DNA from: Stomoxys calcitrans
Taxonomy: Eukaryota > Arthropoda > Insecta > Diptera > Muscidae
DNA: 64,000 bases
Direction of reading: 5' to 3'
Assembly (NCBI RefSeq): GCF_963082655.1
Contig: NC_081553.1
Location: forward strand, 44,051,260 to 44,115,259
The position numbers and the translations under genes are program-made. Positions 23,725-34,700 of this stretch are shown one piece after another (within the stretch, counting starts at the first letter, position 1; every line of letters starts with the position of its first letter). The notes under the pieces are model-generated. The model made no database searches, was not told where the DNA came from, and saw only the letters and a program-made list of their open reading frames with translations.

Positions 23725-24526
23725 CAAGTAAAAACGGCCGGGCCGAATCTTGGGAGCCCACCACCATTGATTCTGCTAAAAATTGTAAACCTGTTTATAT
23801 GGGAGCTTTATCAAAGTAAAAACTGATTTGACGGTACTTGGCATAGTTGTTGGAAGTCGCCACAGAACACCACATGCAAAATTTCAGCCAAAATTGCGGC
23901 TAGTAAGGGCTCAAGAAGTAAAACCGGAAGATCGGTTTATATTCAAATCGACCGATTTGAACCGTACTTGACACAGTTGTTGGAAGTCATAAGAGAACAC
24001 TACATGCAAAATTTCAGCCAAATCGGACGAAATTTGTGGCTTCCAAGGGCTCAAAAAGTCAAATCGTGAGATCGGTTTATATGGGACCTATATCAGGTTA
24101 TAAACCGATTTGAACCATATTTGACACAGTTGTTGGAAGTTATAAGAGAACACTCCATGCAAAATTTCAGCCAAATCGGACGAAATTTATAGCTTCCAGT
24201 TACACAAGAAGTCTAATCGGAAGATCGGTTTATATGGGAGCTATATCTAAATCTGAGCCGATATAGCCCATTGGCAATCGCCAATGACCTATATCAATAT
24301 TAAGCATCTGTGCAAAATTTCAAGCGGCTAGCTCTAGGCGTTGGGCCGCTATCATGGTTTCGACAGACGGACGGTCAGTCGGACGGACGGACATGGCTAG
24401 ATCGATTCAGAGCGTCGAGACGATCCAGAATATATACTTTATGGGGTCTTCGACGAATATTTCGAGGTGTTACATACGGAATGACTAGATTAGTATACCC
24501 CCCATCCTATTGTGGGTGGTAGGAAT
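23725..24526 (+). mobile_element. C-subfamily element
   Basis: It runs from CAAGTAAAAACGG through the head 'ggccgggccgaatcttggg', about three units with 'agatcggtttatatggga' and 'agttgttggaagtc', and a conserved block 'gacagacggacggtcagtc' to a degenerate 'ggtaggaat' end. AA-rich DNA lies on both sides. Confidence 0.75.
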
Positions 24527-24954
24527 AAAAACGAAAACAACATTGTTTGATATTTCAAATTTACCAAAAAATACAAAAAATATTTATTTTATTTAACAAA
24601 TCAATTTTTGTTTCAATTTATCAATTTCTATACAGTTCGACAATTATTTTTGCTGTATATATTTATAACATTTTTAGACTATTTTCAAATTTGTACCATC
24701 TGAAAACAGTAGAAAATCTTTGCTGTTTAAGCAAAAAAAGTATTTCTGTTCCATTTTCACCAAATTTTCTGTTGCTGCAGGAGACTTTATTGCTATTTGT
24801 ATTAAAAAATTTGTCTCAGTGTAACTTTAATGAACACAAAACGTATATTTTCGAGATTGAGTTTAAGGTGAAGTAATGTATTTTTTTTAGTTGATTTTAA
24901 AAAGGCACTTTTTCCATGCCAGATCAGCTAAATTGAATACTATATGCTATTTTT
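24527..24954. other. No gene seen; strongly AT-rich
   Basis: Very AT-rich DNA with a 109-codon open frame at 24547-24876 whose composition follows the base bias. No motif supports it as a gene. Confidence 0.45.
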
Positions 24955-25800
24955 ATACCCTCCAAAATTGGATGGGCGTATACTAACTGCGCTATTCCGT
25001 TTATAACACCTCGAAATATTGATCTAAGATCCCCTAAAGTATATATATTCTTGATCAACTTGACATTTTAAGTCTGTCAAGTCATGTCCGCCCGTGTGTC
25101 TATCTGTCTACGGAAAGCACAGTATGCACAAATACTTCGTGCTAGTGTAGGCCAGTTGGGCTTGTAAATGGGCCTTATCGGTATATACTTAGATATGGCT
25201 CCCGTATAAATTGACCTCCAGATTTTACCCATGAGCCTCTAGAATATGCAATTCTAATCGCATTTGGCTGAAATTTTGTACTGTGATAACTCTTATGCGA
25301 TTTTACTGAAATTTCGCAGAGTCACTGTATCCATGACCTTTAACAAACGTGCCAAATATGGTCTGAATCGGTCTATAACCTGATTTATCTCTCATATAAA
25401 CCGATCTCCCCGATGTTACTTCTTGAGCCTCTAGAGGGGGTAATTCTTATCAGATTTAGCTGAAATTTCACAGTGACATCTTCTATGCCCTATAATATAG
25501 GTGCCAAATATGGTCTGAATCGGTCCATAGTCTGATATAGCTCCCATGCAAACTGAGGTCCCCATTTTACTTTTTAAGTATCTTTAGGGTGTAATTCATA
25601 TCCAATTTGGTTGAAATTTTGCACAATGGGATCTACTATTGTTTTTAACATCTAAGCCAAGTATGGCCCAAATCGATTTATAACCTGACATAGCTCCAAT
25701 AGCATAACATTTCTTATCCATTATCCTTTGTTTGCCTACCTTGACAAATGACATTCACGGTGGAGGGTATATTAGAATCGGCCCGGCCGGACTAAATCAT
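24955..25800 (-). mobile_element. C-subfamily element, inverted, degenerate
   Basis: It starts at ATACCCTCC, with the block 'atatatattcttgatc' and units with 'cttcttgagcctctagag'. The head is 'cggtggagggtatattagaa' and 'cggcccggccggacta'. The ACTTG end is decayed ('catgcttctt'). Confidence 0.7.
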
Positions 25801-26025
25801 GCTTCTTAAATTAAAAAGCCATTCAATTAAAAAGCCATTCAGTTCCACCGTATCGAACTTTGGATACCCACCACCCGATCGTCATAATCCTGTGAAAAAT
25901 TCATCACTTATGAACCCATAGCAGCTTTATCGAAATAAGCTACCACTTGGACCGAATTCGGAACGCACGTCGAGTGGTCGAATACAATTCAGTTTTTGAG
26001 ATGATAAAACAGAATATTTTTGTAA
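25801..26025 (+). repeat. A-subfamily head fragment
   Basis: The head words 'gaactttggatacccacc' and 'ttatgaacccatagcagct' are present, but the array and tail are missing. It stops at the TA where a mariner relic begins. Confidence 0.5.
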
Positions 26026-26026
26026 A

Positions 26027-27897
26027 GGGTGATTTTTTAGCTATTATCTTTTTGGCAACTCCGGTTTAAACAGTTTCCGCACGATTCGTGTTTTGCGTGC
26101 TCTGTTAAGAAAGTTCATAGCGCGCTCTTGTTTGGCCTTTTTCCCCATTTTTGGCTCATTGGCTACGTAAATAAGCAGAATTGTCGATTTTGGAGTGAAG
26201 ATTAGTCAGAAGCATTGCAAGAGCTACCAATGCATTCAGAACAAGTAAAAAGGCGTTAAGTTCGGCCGGGCCGAACTTTGGATACCCACCACCTCGGGAA
26301 TATATGTAAACCACCTTTCATCAAAATTCGGTGAAAATTTATTATTTCCATATCAGTTATATCAAAATATGTTCCGATTTGGACCAAATACTAAAAGTAC
26401 ACTAGCTATATCTAAAAATAAACCGATCTGAACCATATACGACACGGATGTCGAAAAGCCTAACATAAGTCACTATGTCAAATTTCAGTGAAATCGGATT
26501 ATAAATGCGCCTTTTATGGGGCCAAGACCTTAAATCGCGATATCGGTCTATATGGCAGCTATATTCAAATCTCGACCGATCTGGGCAAAATTGAAGAAGG
26601 ACTTCGAAGAGCCTAACCAAACTCACTGTCTCAAATTTCAGCGACATCGGACAATAAATGCGTCTTTTATGGCCCCAAAACCTAACACGTAGATATCGGT
26701 CAAAATGGCAGCTATATCCAAATCTGAACCGATCTGTGCGATATTGCAGAAGTATGTCAAGGGGTTTAACTTAACTCACTGTCCCAAATTTTGGCGACAT
26801 CGGATAATAAATAAGCATTTTATGGGCCCAAAACCATAAATCCGATCTGGGCCAAATTGAAGAAAGATGTCGAAAGGAATAACACAACTCACTGTCCCAA
26901 ATTTCAGCAAGATCGGAAAATAAATGTGGCTTTTATGGGACTTAGACCCTAAATCGGATGATCGGTCTATATGGCAGCTATATCCAAATTTTGACCGATC
27001 TGAGCCAAATTCACGGAGGATGTCGAAGGGCCTAACACAACTCACTGTCCCAAATTTCAGCAAAATCGGATAATAAATGTGGTTTTTATGGGCCTAAGAC
27101 CCTAAATTGACATATCGGTCTATATGGCAGCTATATCCAAATCTGGACCGATCTGAGCCAAATTCACGGAGGATGTCGAAGGGCCTAACACAACTCACTG
27201 TTCCAAATTTCAGCGAAATCGGATAATAAATGTGGCTTTTATGGTACTTAGACCCTAAATCGGATGATCGGTCTATATGGCAGCTATATCCAAATCTGGA
27301 CCGATCTGAGCCAAATTCACAGAGGATATCGAAGGGTCTAACATAACTCACTGTCCCAAATTTCAGCAAAATCGGATAATAAATGTGGCTTTTATGGGCC
27401 TAAGACCCTAAATCGGCCGATCGGTCTATATGGGGGCTGTATCAAGATATAGTCCGATATAGCTCATCTTCGAACTTAACCTGCTTATGGACAAAAAAAG
27501 AATCTGTGCAAAGTTTCAGCTCAATATCTCTATTTTTAAAGGCTGTAGCGTGATTTCAACAGACAGACGGACAGACAGACAGACGGACGGACAGATCGTC
27601 TTAGATTTTTACGGTGATCAAGAATATATATACTTTATAGGGTCGGAAATGGATATTTCGATGTGTTGCAAACGGAATGACAAAATGAATATACCCCCAT
27701 CCTTCGGTGGTGGGTATAAAAAGTCACAGTTTGTTGTGGCTTATGGGCTGGTGGCATCATTGGACCGTACTTCTTCAAAGATGATGCGAATCGTAAGGTA
27801 ACTATGAATGTTGAGCGCTATCGTGTGAGACATCCAACTTTGTTTTTGTCCAAAATGCAAGAGCTTGACTTGCATGGCATGTGGTTTCAACAAGACG
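26027..27897 (+). pseudogene. rosa-type mariner relic interrupted by an A element
   Basis: The mariner pieces are 26027-26241 and 27718-27897. The first begins with terminal 'aagggtgattttttagc' and reaches the MHSE-like codons; the second resumes at the same point ('agtcacag', then VAYGLVASLDRTS-type broken frames and 'catgtggtttcaac'). Joining across the insert restores the order seen in the mariner at 29215-29960. The 5' part has an internal deletion, and the 3' half after the QQD region is gone. Not functional. Confidence 0.8.
26242..27717 (+). mobile_element. Complete A-subfamily element inserted in a mariner
   Basis: It is 1476 bp from CAAGTAAAAAGGCG to GGTGGGTAT. The head has the 17-nt near-palindrome GTTCGGCCGGGCCGAAC, and the following 'ggatacccaccacctcggg' is complementary to words near the other end. 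The array has 153-bp units (phase points 27041, 27194, 27347), and the tail carries 'gacggacagacagacagacg' and 'gatgtgttgcaaacggaatg'. The mariner reads CAGAA before and AAAAAGTC after it, while other mariner copies read an uninterrupted CTGAAAAAGTC. A 2-bp AA target duplication follows from this. Confidence 0.9.
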
Positions 27898-28057
27898 TGA
27901 TTTCGTCAGACGGACGGGCGGACGGACATGGCCAGATCGACTCAGAACGTCGAGACGATCGAGAATATATATACTTTATCTGGTTTAAGAGGAATATTTC
28001 GCGGTGCTTCAAACGGAATGACTAGATTAGTATACCCCCATCCTATGGTGGTGGGTA
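27898..28057 (+). repeat. C-subfamily tail fragment
   Basis: It contains 'cggacatggccagatcgac', 'gagaatatatatactttat' and 'cccccatcctatggtggtgg'. This is the GGGTAT-side block of a C element without its array, joined directly to the mariner relic. Confidence 0.7.
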
Positions 28058-28961
28058 CAAATATGCACTTTTAATGGGTCTAAGAACTTAAATCGGTAGA
28101 AAGGTTCAACGGGATATAGACCGATCTGAACCATATTGATCGCTAATGTTGAAGAGGCTTACATAGAATACTGTGTCAAATTACAGCAAAAGCGAGTTAT
28201 AAAAGTGCTTTTATTGCCCAAAGAGCTTAACTTGGGAGATCTGTATATATGGCAGCTATATTAAAATGTAGCCCGATCTTGACTATACTCTGTTTGAATG
28301 TCTAAGGGTCTAAAAAAACTCATTATGTTCAATTTCAGGGAAGTAGGTTAATAAATGTTTCTTTTAATGGGCTTAAGACCTTTATTGGTAGATCGTTGTA
28401 TATGTCAGCTATGTTCAAAATTGGGCCGTATTGAACAGGGATGTCGCGGAGCCTTACATAATTCATTATGCCAAATTTCTGTGGAATTGGACAAAAAATG
28501 CACCTGTTATGGGCCCAAGGCCTTAAATTGAGTGATTGGTCTAAATGGAATCCAAATCTGGTCTGATCTGAGCAAAATTGTAGAAGGATGGCGAGTGGCC
28601 CAACTCAACTCACTGTTTTAAATTTCAGCATAATCTGATTATAAATGTGGCTTTCATGGGCCTAAGACCATAAATCGGTTTATATGGGGGCTATACTAAG
28701 ATATAGTCCGATATAGCCCATCTTCGAACTTAACCTGCTTATGGGCAAAAAAAGAAGTTGTGCAAAGTTTTTGCTCGATATCTCTATTCTTTAAGACTGT
28801 GGCGTGATTTAAACAGACAGACGGACGGACATGGCTAGATCGTCTTAGATTTTTATGCTGATAAAGAATATAAATACTTTATAAGGTCGGAAATGGATAT
28901 TTCGATGTGTTGCAAACGGAATGACAAAATGAATATACCCCCATCCTTCAGTGGTGGGTAT
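28058..28961 (+). mobile_element. Degenerate A/B element, head missing
   Basis: Units with 'gatcggtctatat'-like words and 'cttttatgggccta' have diverged more than elsewhere. The conserved block ('cagacagacggacggacatgg') and the GGTGGGTAT end are clear. No gene is inferred. Confidence 0.65.
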
Positions 28962-29214
28962 AAAAATTGTATATTAATTATTAGGCCAGAAATTTATATA
29001 GCAACCCTCGTATGCACTCGACTGTTGGTCAATTGTATAGGAATAGCAATTGTATTGACTGTTGGTCCATACATAGAAAAAATGAGAGGATCTAATACAG
29101 ACTCTTGGGGACCCAAATACTCACAGTCAGTGAGATTTTCTGTGTTCACAGATTGTTTTCAGTTAGCATGGTAGGACGTTATTAGATTCGTTGAAAAAAA
29201 AGAGAAATGGAAGA

Positions 29215-29960
29215 ATTATGGAAGTCTAAAATGCAGATTTCGGTGGTCAATGAACTACAATGCTGTCTTGTAATGCGTTAATTGAAGAGGGCTTGTTTGT
29301 AAAGACATGAGCATTGACAAAGCTCCACAAAAAATAGTCTAAATTCGTTAAATCGCACGATCTAGGCGGCCAATTGACCGGTCCCGAATGTGAAATAAAA
29401 TTTTCACCAAACTCGTCTCTCAATAAATCCATTGTTACGCGTGCTGTATGGAATGTGGCACCGTCTTGTTGAAACCACATGTCATGCAAGTCAAGCTCTT
29501 GCATTTTGGGCAAAAATAGTTGGATATCATCTCACGATAGCGCCCACCACTCACAGTTAGTTTATGATTCGCATCATCTTTGAAGAAGTACGGTCCAATA
29601 ATGCCACCAGCCCCTAAACCACACCAAAGTATGACTTTTTCAGGATGCATTGGTATTACTTGCAATGCTTCTGGCAGATTTTCACTTCAAAATCCTTAAT
29701 TATGCTTATTGCGGTACCCATAGGGCCAAAAACCCAACTGACCTTAAAATGGAAGAAACCCTCGATGAACTTTCTTAACAGAGCACGCATTTTGATAATA
29801 AAATTCAATAATTTGCAAGCGTTGTTCGTTTGTAAGAGGATTCATGGTTAAATTATAGACCAAACTGAAGATGTTTGACGGTGAAACAAAACACAAAACG
29901 TGCGGGAGCTGTTTAAACCAGTATTGCCAAAAAGATAATAGCTAAAAAATCACCCCATAC
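29215..29960 (-). pseudogene. rosa-type (DD41D) mariner transposase relic
   Basis: Read on the minus strand it starts with a terminal GGTGATTTTTTAGC and a start with NPLTNEQRL-type codons. After an internal deletion it keeps the blocks VILWCGLGAGGIIGPYFFKD, MWFQQDGATFHTARV and CDLTNLDYFLW. From the aspartate of QQD to that of NLD there are 41 residues, the spacing of the rosa lineage of mariners. The 5' half is frameshifted, and the 3' end is cut at about 29215. It encodes no full-length transposase. Confidence 0.85.
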
Positions 29961-30062
29961 GAGATAGTTGTATACAGATCCATGCTCACATAGCATGTTA
30001 TTTTTCATTTGTCTAAGTGATTAAAATGTCAAAAAACCAATTAAAGGAATATCAAAGCGAAA

Positions 30063-30068
30063 TTTATT
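30063..30068 (-). terminator. Candidate polyadenylation signal of host gene 1
   Basis: On the minus strand AATAAA lies about 105 nt beyond the stop codon of the gene at 30173-31161. It is the nearest canonical hexamer I see. AATAAA is common in AT-rich DNA, so this is a placement by position only. Confidence 0.4.
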
Positions 30069-30172
30069 TAAAGAATTTTTTTAAAGTTAATGAGAGCATA
30101 AAAAATAAATTTTTAAAAGTTAACACACAGCAAAGTAATTTTTGTTTAATTATTAATTTTGATTTTGAGAGC

Positions 30173-31161
30173 TTAGAAAATATTCAAAATCAAACAGCCA
30201 CTAGTGTCGTTGCGTCCATAGAATGGATTGTTCATGGTTGTGCTTTCAAAATCTATGGAGGATGAGGCCATTGGGTAGACATCTACACAGAAGTGACCAC
30301 TGCATTTGGAGCAATCGACAGCGCCACGAATGCAGCTTTCAATGTTGTGGTTGGTTTCCGAGATTTTGGTTAAAGTGGCATTGTGGACATCGAAAATGCA
30401 TTCGTGAAGGTTTTGAATGTCGATGGTGGAGGAGTTTTTAGCCGACTCCATTTGCTTAGAGAATGTATTTTGATTCTTGGCGGTATAAGCATTAGCATCG
30501 GCCACCTATAACGAGCCATACAAAATTAAATTCAATTAATAAATATTTTGTTGTTAGTACTAACCGCCTTGTTAAGACACACTGTCTGATTTTTCAACAT
30601 GGTCTCATTGAATTTATTTTCACAGCGTGTTACGTCTTTCTCAAAGACATGACTGTAGTGATGTGCCAATGTAAAATTGGTGACTTGCAGGGGCATGATG
30701 AGACGATTTATACGAGATTTTGCATGAGAAATACATTTATCGAACTTCTTCTCAGCCCATTGCTTTGTTGGCATTGTGTCTGAGTTTTGCTCAACACAAT
30801 CTTTGGTGACATTGCTCTTAGCCGACAAAGGTTCCCATTTTTCATTGGCCATAATAATTTCACCCAAGAGGGCATCCTTTTGGAATTCCACTGCATCGAC
30901 TCGGGCCAAAAAGGAGTCTTTGAAGGCATTAATTTCCAGGCCATACAACCAGATATTGAAAGCATAGAGACGTCTATGGGCACTGATATATTCCTCATTG
31001 CGCAACGATGTAAGATTACCCAAAATGTTTTCGATTGGGTTCTAAAATGATATGGATTTATTCATTAATGGATGTTTTTCGAAGAGGCACAAATAAATTA
31101 CCTGTTGAGCCTTGGCAAAGGCTATCAGGGCCAACACTGCCAAAATTTTCAAGCAAGCCAT
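30173..31161 (-). CDS. Secreted ten-cysteine protein, paralogue 1 (three exons)
   Basis: Spliced minus-strand gene: exon 1 31161-31102 (20 codons), exon 2 31041-30565 (159 codons), exon 3 30505-30173 (110 codons plus TAA), giving 289 residues. Both introns (60 and 59 bp) have GT and AG ends and lie between codons. Residues 1-18 form a signal peptide ending AKA before QQ. The mature protein has ten cysteines, among them a DCSKC...HFC cluster in exon 3. Sequons include NVT, NFT, NET, NQT, NAT and NDT. No membrane segment follows the signal. About 55% of exon 3 residues match the paralogue at 55207-56217. I do not recognise the family firmly; a tsetse EP/DUF725-type secreted protein is possible. 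It likely acts outside the cell. Confidence 0.85.
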
Positions 31162-31228
31162 TTTTGTTCGTAGTGTTTCTAATGTGATACCTTCAAGTCG
31201 ATTGACTCTTGGTCTTGAAAATTTTCTT

Positions 31229-31236
31229 TTTTTATA
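31229..31236 (-). promoter_or_regulatory. TATA box of host gene 1
   Basis: TATAAAAA on the minus strand, with an initiator-like AGTCAAT whose A is at 31203, 33 nt further on. This spacing fits fly core promoters and implies a 5' leader of about 40 nt before the ATG at 31161. Confidence 0.65.
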
Positions 31237-31464
31237 CAAGCGTTGGTTACTCATTTTCATATCTGGAAATTTCTAATAAATCTTTAACGAAGAATGAATG
31301 CATTTAATTAATCATTTTCTATCAGTTTTAGTTGATTTTGTGTAAATATATTCTAAAAGAAATTTCCCCAAAAAAAATGCATTCGTAAAAAATTGTGAGG
31401 TTAGTGTATGAATATTTGGTGAAGAAACCCGGGTTTTGGTATTGATTTGAAACACGTAAAACAT

Positions 31465-32194
31465 ATTTAGTTCGGCCGTGCTGAACTTTGGATACCCACC
31501 ACCATTCTCCACTACCATGTCCAAGGTTATTTCCAAACTGTCAATCTGAGAACTCTAATACAAGCCAGCTTCACCGAAATCGGACAATAAATCAGCTTTT
31601 TATGGGATTAAGACCCCTAATTGGAAGATCGGTCTATAAGGCAGCTACTTCTTAATATGGTTCTATCCGGACCACACTGTTTAAAATTTTAGCGAAATCG
31701 GGCTTTCATAGGCCTTAAACCCTATATGGGCAGATCGGTTTATATGACAGCTATATCTAAATGTAGTCCAATATGGTCCATATTTGGTTCGGATGTCGGG
31801 AATATTAATACAACAGATAGTTTTAAATTTCAGAAAAACGGATAATAAATGCGCTATATAAGACTTTAGACTCTATGGCGGCAGATCGGTGCATATGGCA
31901 GTTGTATCAAAGTATGGTCTAGATTTCGGTTCAAACAACGGGAGGCCTTATCCAACTCACTCATTTGTTAACGCCGACTATATGAAAAATACGCAATTAC
32001 TTTTTGAGCAACCCAATATATCAGCAGATCGGTCTATATGGCAGTTTTATCAAAAAATGGACCTATCTGGATCGGGTAATAAATTCGGCTCATATGGGCT
32101 TAAGACACCATGTCGGCAGATCGGTCCATATGGCAGCTATATCCAAATTTAGTTCGATTTGGACCGTTCTTAAACTTTACTTGCGTATAAAAAA
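31465..32194 (+). repeat. B-like element, degenerate
   Basis: Head words 'ttcggccgtgctgaacttt' and 'ggatacccaccaccattct', then units with 'gatcggtctataaggcag' and 'cttttatgggattaagacc'. The array is interrupted near 31966-32017 by a fragment of the mariner MITE. It runs directly into the C element at 32195. Confidence 0.6.
31966..32017 (-). mobile_element. Truncated mariner MITE end
   Basis: In minus-strand reading this starts TTGGGTTGCTCAAAAAG and continues through 'atatagtcggcgtta', matching the left end of the complete MITE at 17553. The remainder is missing, so only about 52 bp survive. Confidence 0.7.
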
Positions 32195-34190
32195 CAAGTA
32201 AAAGCGTGCTAAGTTCGGCAGTGCCGAATCTTATATACCCTCCACCATAGATCGCATTTGTCGAGTTCTTTTCCCGATATCTATTTTAAGGAAAACAAAG
32301 GATTAAAGAAAAGAATTGCTATAAGATTAGAGCTATGGTCAAGTTATGGTCCGGTCTGAATTGAATGTTGAAGACCATAGTAGAAGCCATTGTGTAAAAT
32401 TTCAGCCAATTCGAGTAAGAATTGTACCCTTTAGGGTTTCAAGAAGTAATATAGAGAGATCGGTTTATATGGGAGCTATATCAGGCTATGGACCAATTCG
32501 GACCATATTGGGCACTTATATTGAGGGTCGTGAGAGAAGCCGTTGTACTGAATTTCGGCCAAATCGGATAATAATTACTCTGGAGGCTCAAGATGTCAAG
32601 ATCCCAGATCGGTTTATATGGTAGCTATATCAGGTTATGAACCGATTTTAACCATACTCGGCACATTTGTTGGAAGTCATAATAAAACATCTCATGCAAT
32701 ATTTCAGCCAAATCGGATAGGAACTGCGCTCTCTTGTGGCTCAAGACGTCAAGACCCTAGAACGGTTTATATGGCAGCTATATCAGGTTATGGACCGATT
32801 TCAACCATACTCAGCAAAGTTGTTGGAAGTCATAAAAAAACACCTAATGCTAAATTTCAGCCAAATCGGATAAGAATTGTGCCCTCTAGAGGCTCAAGAA
32901 GTCAAGACCCAAGATCGGTTTATATGACAGCTATACCAAAACATGGACCGATATAGCCCATTTACAATCCCAACCGACCTATACAAATGAGAAGTATTTG
33001 TGCAAAATTTCAAGCAGCTGGCTTTACTACTTCCACAATTATCGTGCTTTTGACAGACAGACGGACGGACATGGCTACATCGACTTAAAATGTCATGACG
33101 AACAAGAATATATATATTATGGGGTCTTAGTTGAATATTTCGAGGAGTTACAAACAGAATGCCAAAATTAATAATATAGAGAGATCGGTTTATATGGGAG
33201 CTATATCAGCAGAGAAGCTGTTGTACTGAATTTCGGCCAAATCGGATAATAATTACGCCCTCTGGAGGCTCAAGAAGTCAAGCTCCTAGATCGGTTTATA
33301 AGGTAGCTACATCAGGTAATGGACCGATTTGAAACATATTTGGCACAGTTGTTGGAAGTCATAATAAAACACCTCATGCAAAATTTCAGCTAAATGAGAT
33401 GAGAACTGCGCCCTATAGTGGCTCAAGAAGTCAAGACCTGAGATCGGTTTATATGGCAGCTATATCAGGTTATGAACCGATTTCAACCATACTCTTCACA
33501 TTTGTTGAAAGTCATAAAAAAACACCTTATGCAAAATTTCAGCTAAGTTGGATAAGAACTGCGCCCTCTAGTGGCTCAAGTAGTCAAGACCCAAGATCGG
33601 TTTATATGGCAACTATATCAGGTTATGGACATTTCAACCATACTCGGCACATTTGTTGGAAGTCACAATAAAATACCATATGTAAAATTTCAGCCAAATC
33701 GGATGAGAATTATGCCTTCTAGTGGCTCAACAAGTCAAGACCCGAGATCGGTTTATAAGGCAGCTATACCAAAACATGAACCGATATAGTCCATTTACAA
33801 TCCCAACCGACCAAATTGGACCACAATTAAATTATATGCTGGAGACCTGTGTAAAATGTCAGCCAATTCGTATTCGAAATTTCATTCCAATCCGATAAGA
33901 ATTGCGCCCTCTAGCGGCTCAAGAAGTCAAGACCCAAGATCGGTTTATAGGGCAGCTATATCAAAACATGGAGGCCCCTTTACAATCCCAACCGACCTAC
34001 ACAAATGAAAAGTATTTGTGCAAAATTTCAAGCGGCTAGCTTTACTCCTTCGAAAGTTAGCGTGCTTTCGACAGACAGACGGACGGACGAACAAGAATAT
34101 ATATACTTTATGGGGTCTTAGTTAAATATTTCGAGGAGTTACAAACAGAATAACGAAATTAGTATACCCCCATGCTATGATGGAAGGTAT
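32195..34190 (+). mobile_element. C-subfamily element with doubled array and tail
   Basis: It runs from CAAGTAAAAGCG through the head 'ctccaccatagatcgc' to 'ggaaggtat'. Two arrays of 153-bp units occur (phase points 32763 and 32916 in the first), each followed by a conserved block with 'gacagacagacggacgg': the first tail at about 33045-33165, the second at about 34065-34190. After the first tail the sequence re-enters an array at 'atagagagatcggtttat', as it does near 32452. This suggests an unequal exchange between two copies. Confidence 0.75.
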
Positions 34191-34335
34191 AAAAATACTG
34201 ATCTGTGCCAAATTTCTGGCCAATATCTCAATTTTTGAAGGCTGTTGCGTGATTATAACAAACGGACGGACAGACGGATATCATTTAATCGCCTTAGAAT
34301 TTGGCGGCGATCCAGAATATATATATACTAGTCGA
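34191..34335 (+). repeat. A/B tail fragment
   Basis: It holds 'caatatctcaatttttgaag', 'cggacggacagacgg' and 'ccagaatatatatatac', the conserved block of an A/B tail with no array or terminus. Confidence 0.55.
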
Positions 34336-34700
34336 ACCGGGCCCGCTCCACTGCACCTTCTTTAACTCTCTTATATCTTTTTAGGGTTTGGATACTTCGC
34401 CTTGAATGTGTATATCGAATTCGTGCCACTGTAGCCTATGTCCGCATGTAAAGCTGAACGCCTGCGTTCAAATCTTGGCGATAATATCAGACAAAATTTA
34501 AAACGGTGGTGATCTCCTTTTAATGCTGGCGTCATTTGCCATGCATGGTCATGTAAAAAATTCTCCCCAAAGATATGTCGCACTGCGGCACAGCATTCGG
34601 CTTTAGAAAAAGTCCCTTATCTTTCGGTTTAAACTTGAATCGAAAAGCTTTCATTGATGTGTGAGAAGTGTGCCCCATCTCGGTTCCTGGGTTAATTTTT
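34336..34700 (+). mobile_element. tRNA-derived SINE copy 3, plus orientation
   Basis: Head on the left: 'ctgtagcctatgtccgcatg' (A-box region, decayed) and 'gcgttcaaatcttgg' (B box, decayed). The body follows with 'aatgctggcgtcatttgcc' and 'gtcgcactgcgg', and the tail with 'cttgaatcg' and 'atgtgtgagaag'. The exact ends and a target duplication are not visible. Confidence 0.6.

Noticed and set aside
24547..24876. 109-codon open frame in AT-rich DNA
   Set aside because: Composition is dominated by Phe, Ile, Leu, Lys and Asn codons as expected from base bias; no domain is visible.
26242..27717. Helitron or Helentron assignment for the CAAGT/GGGTAT elements
   Set aside because: The ends do not show the TC...CTRR pattern between A and T, and the empty site points to a 2-bp duplication. 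A distant relationship to central-repeat elements such as DINE-1 was not excluded but is not supported.
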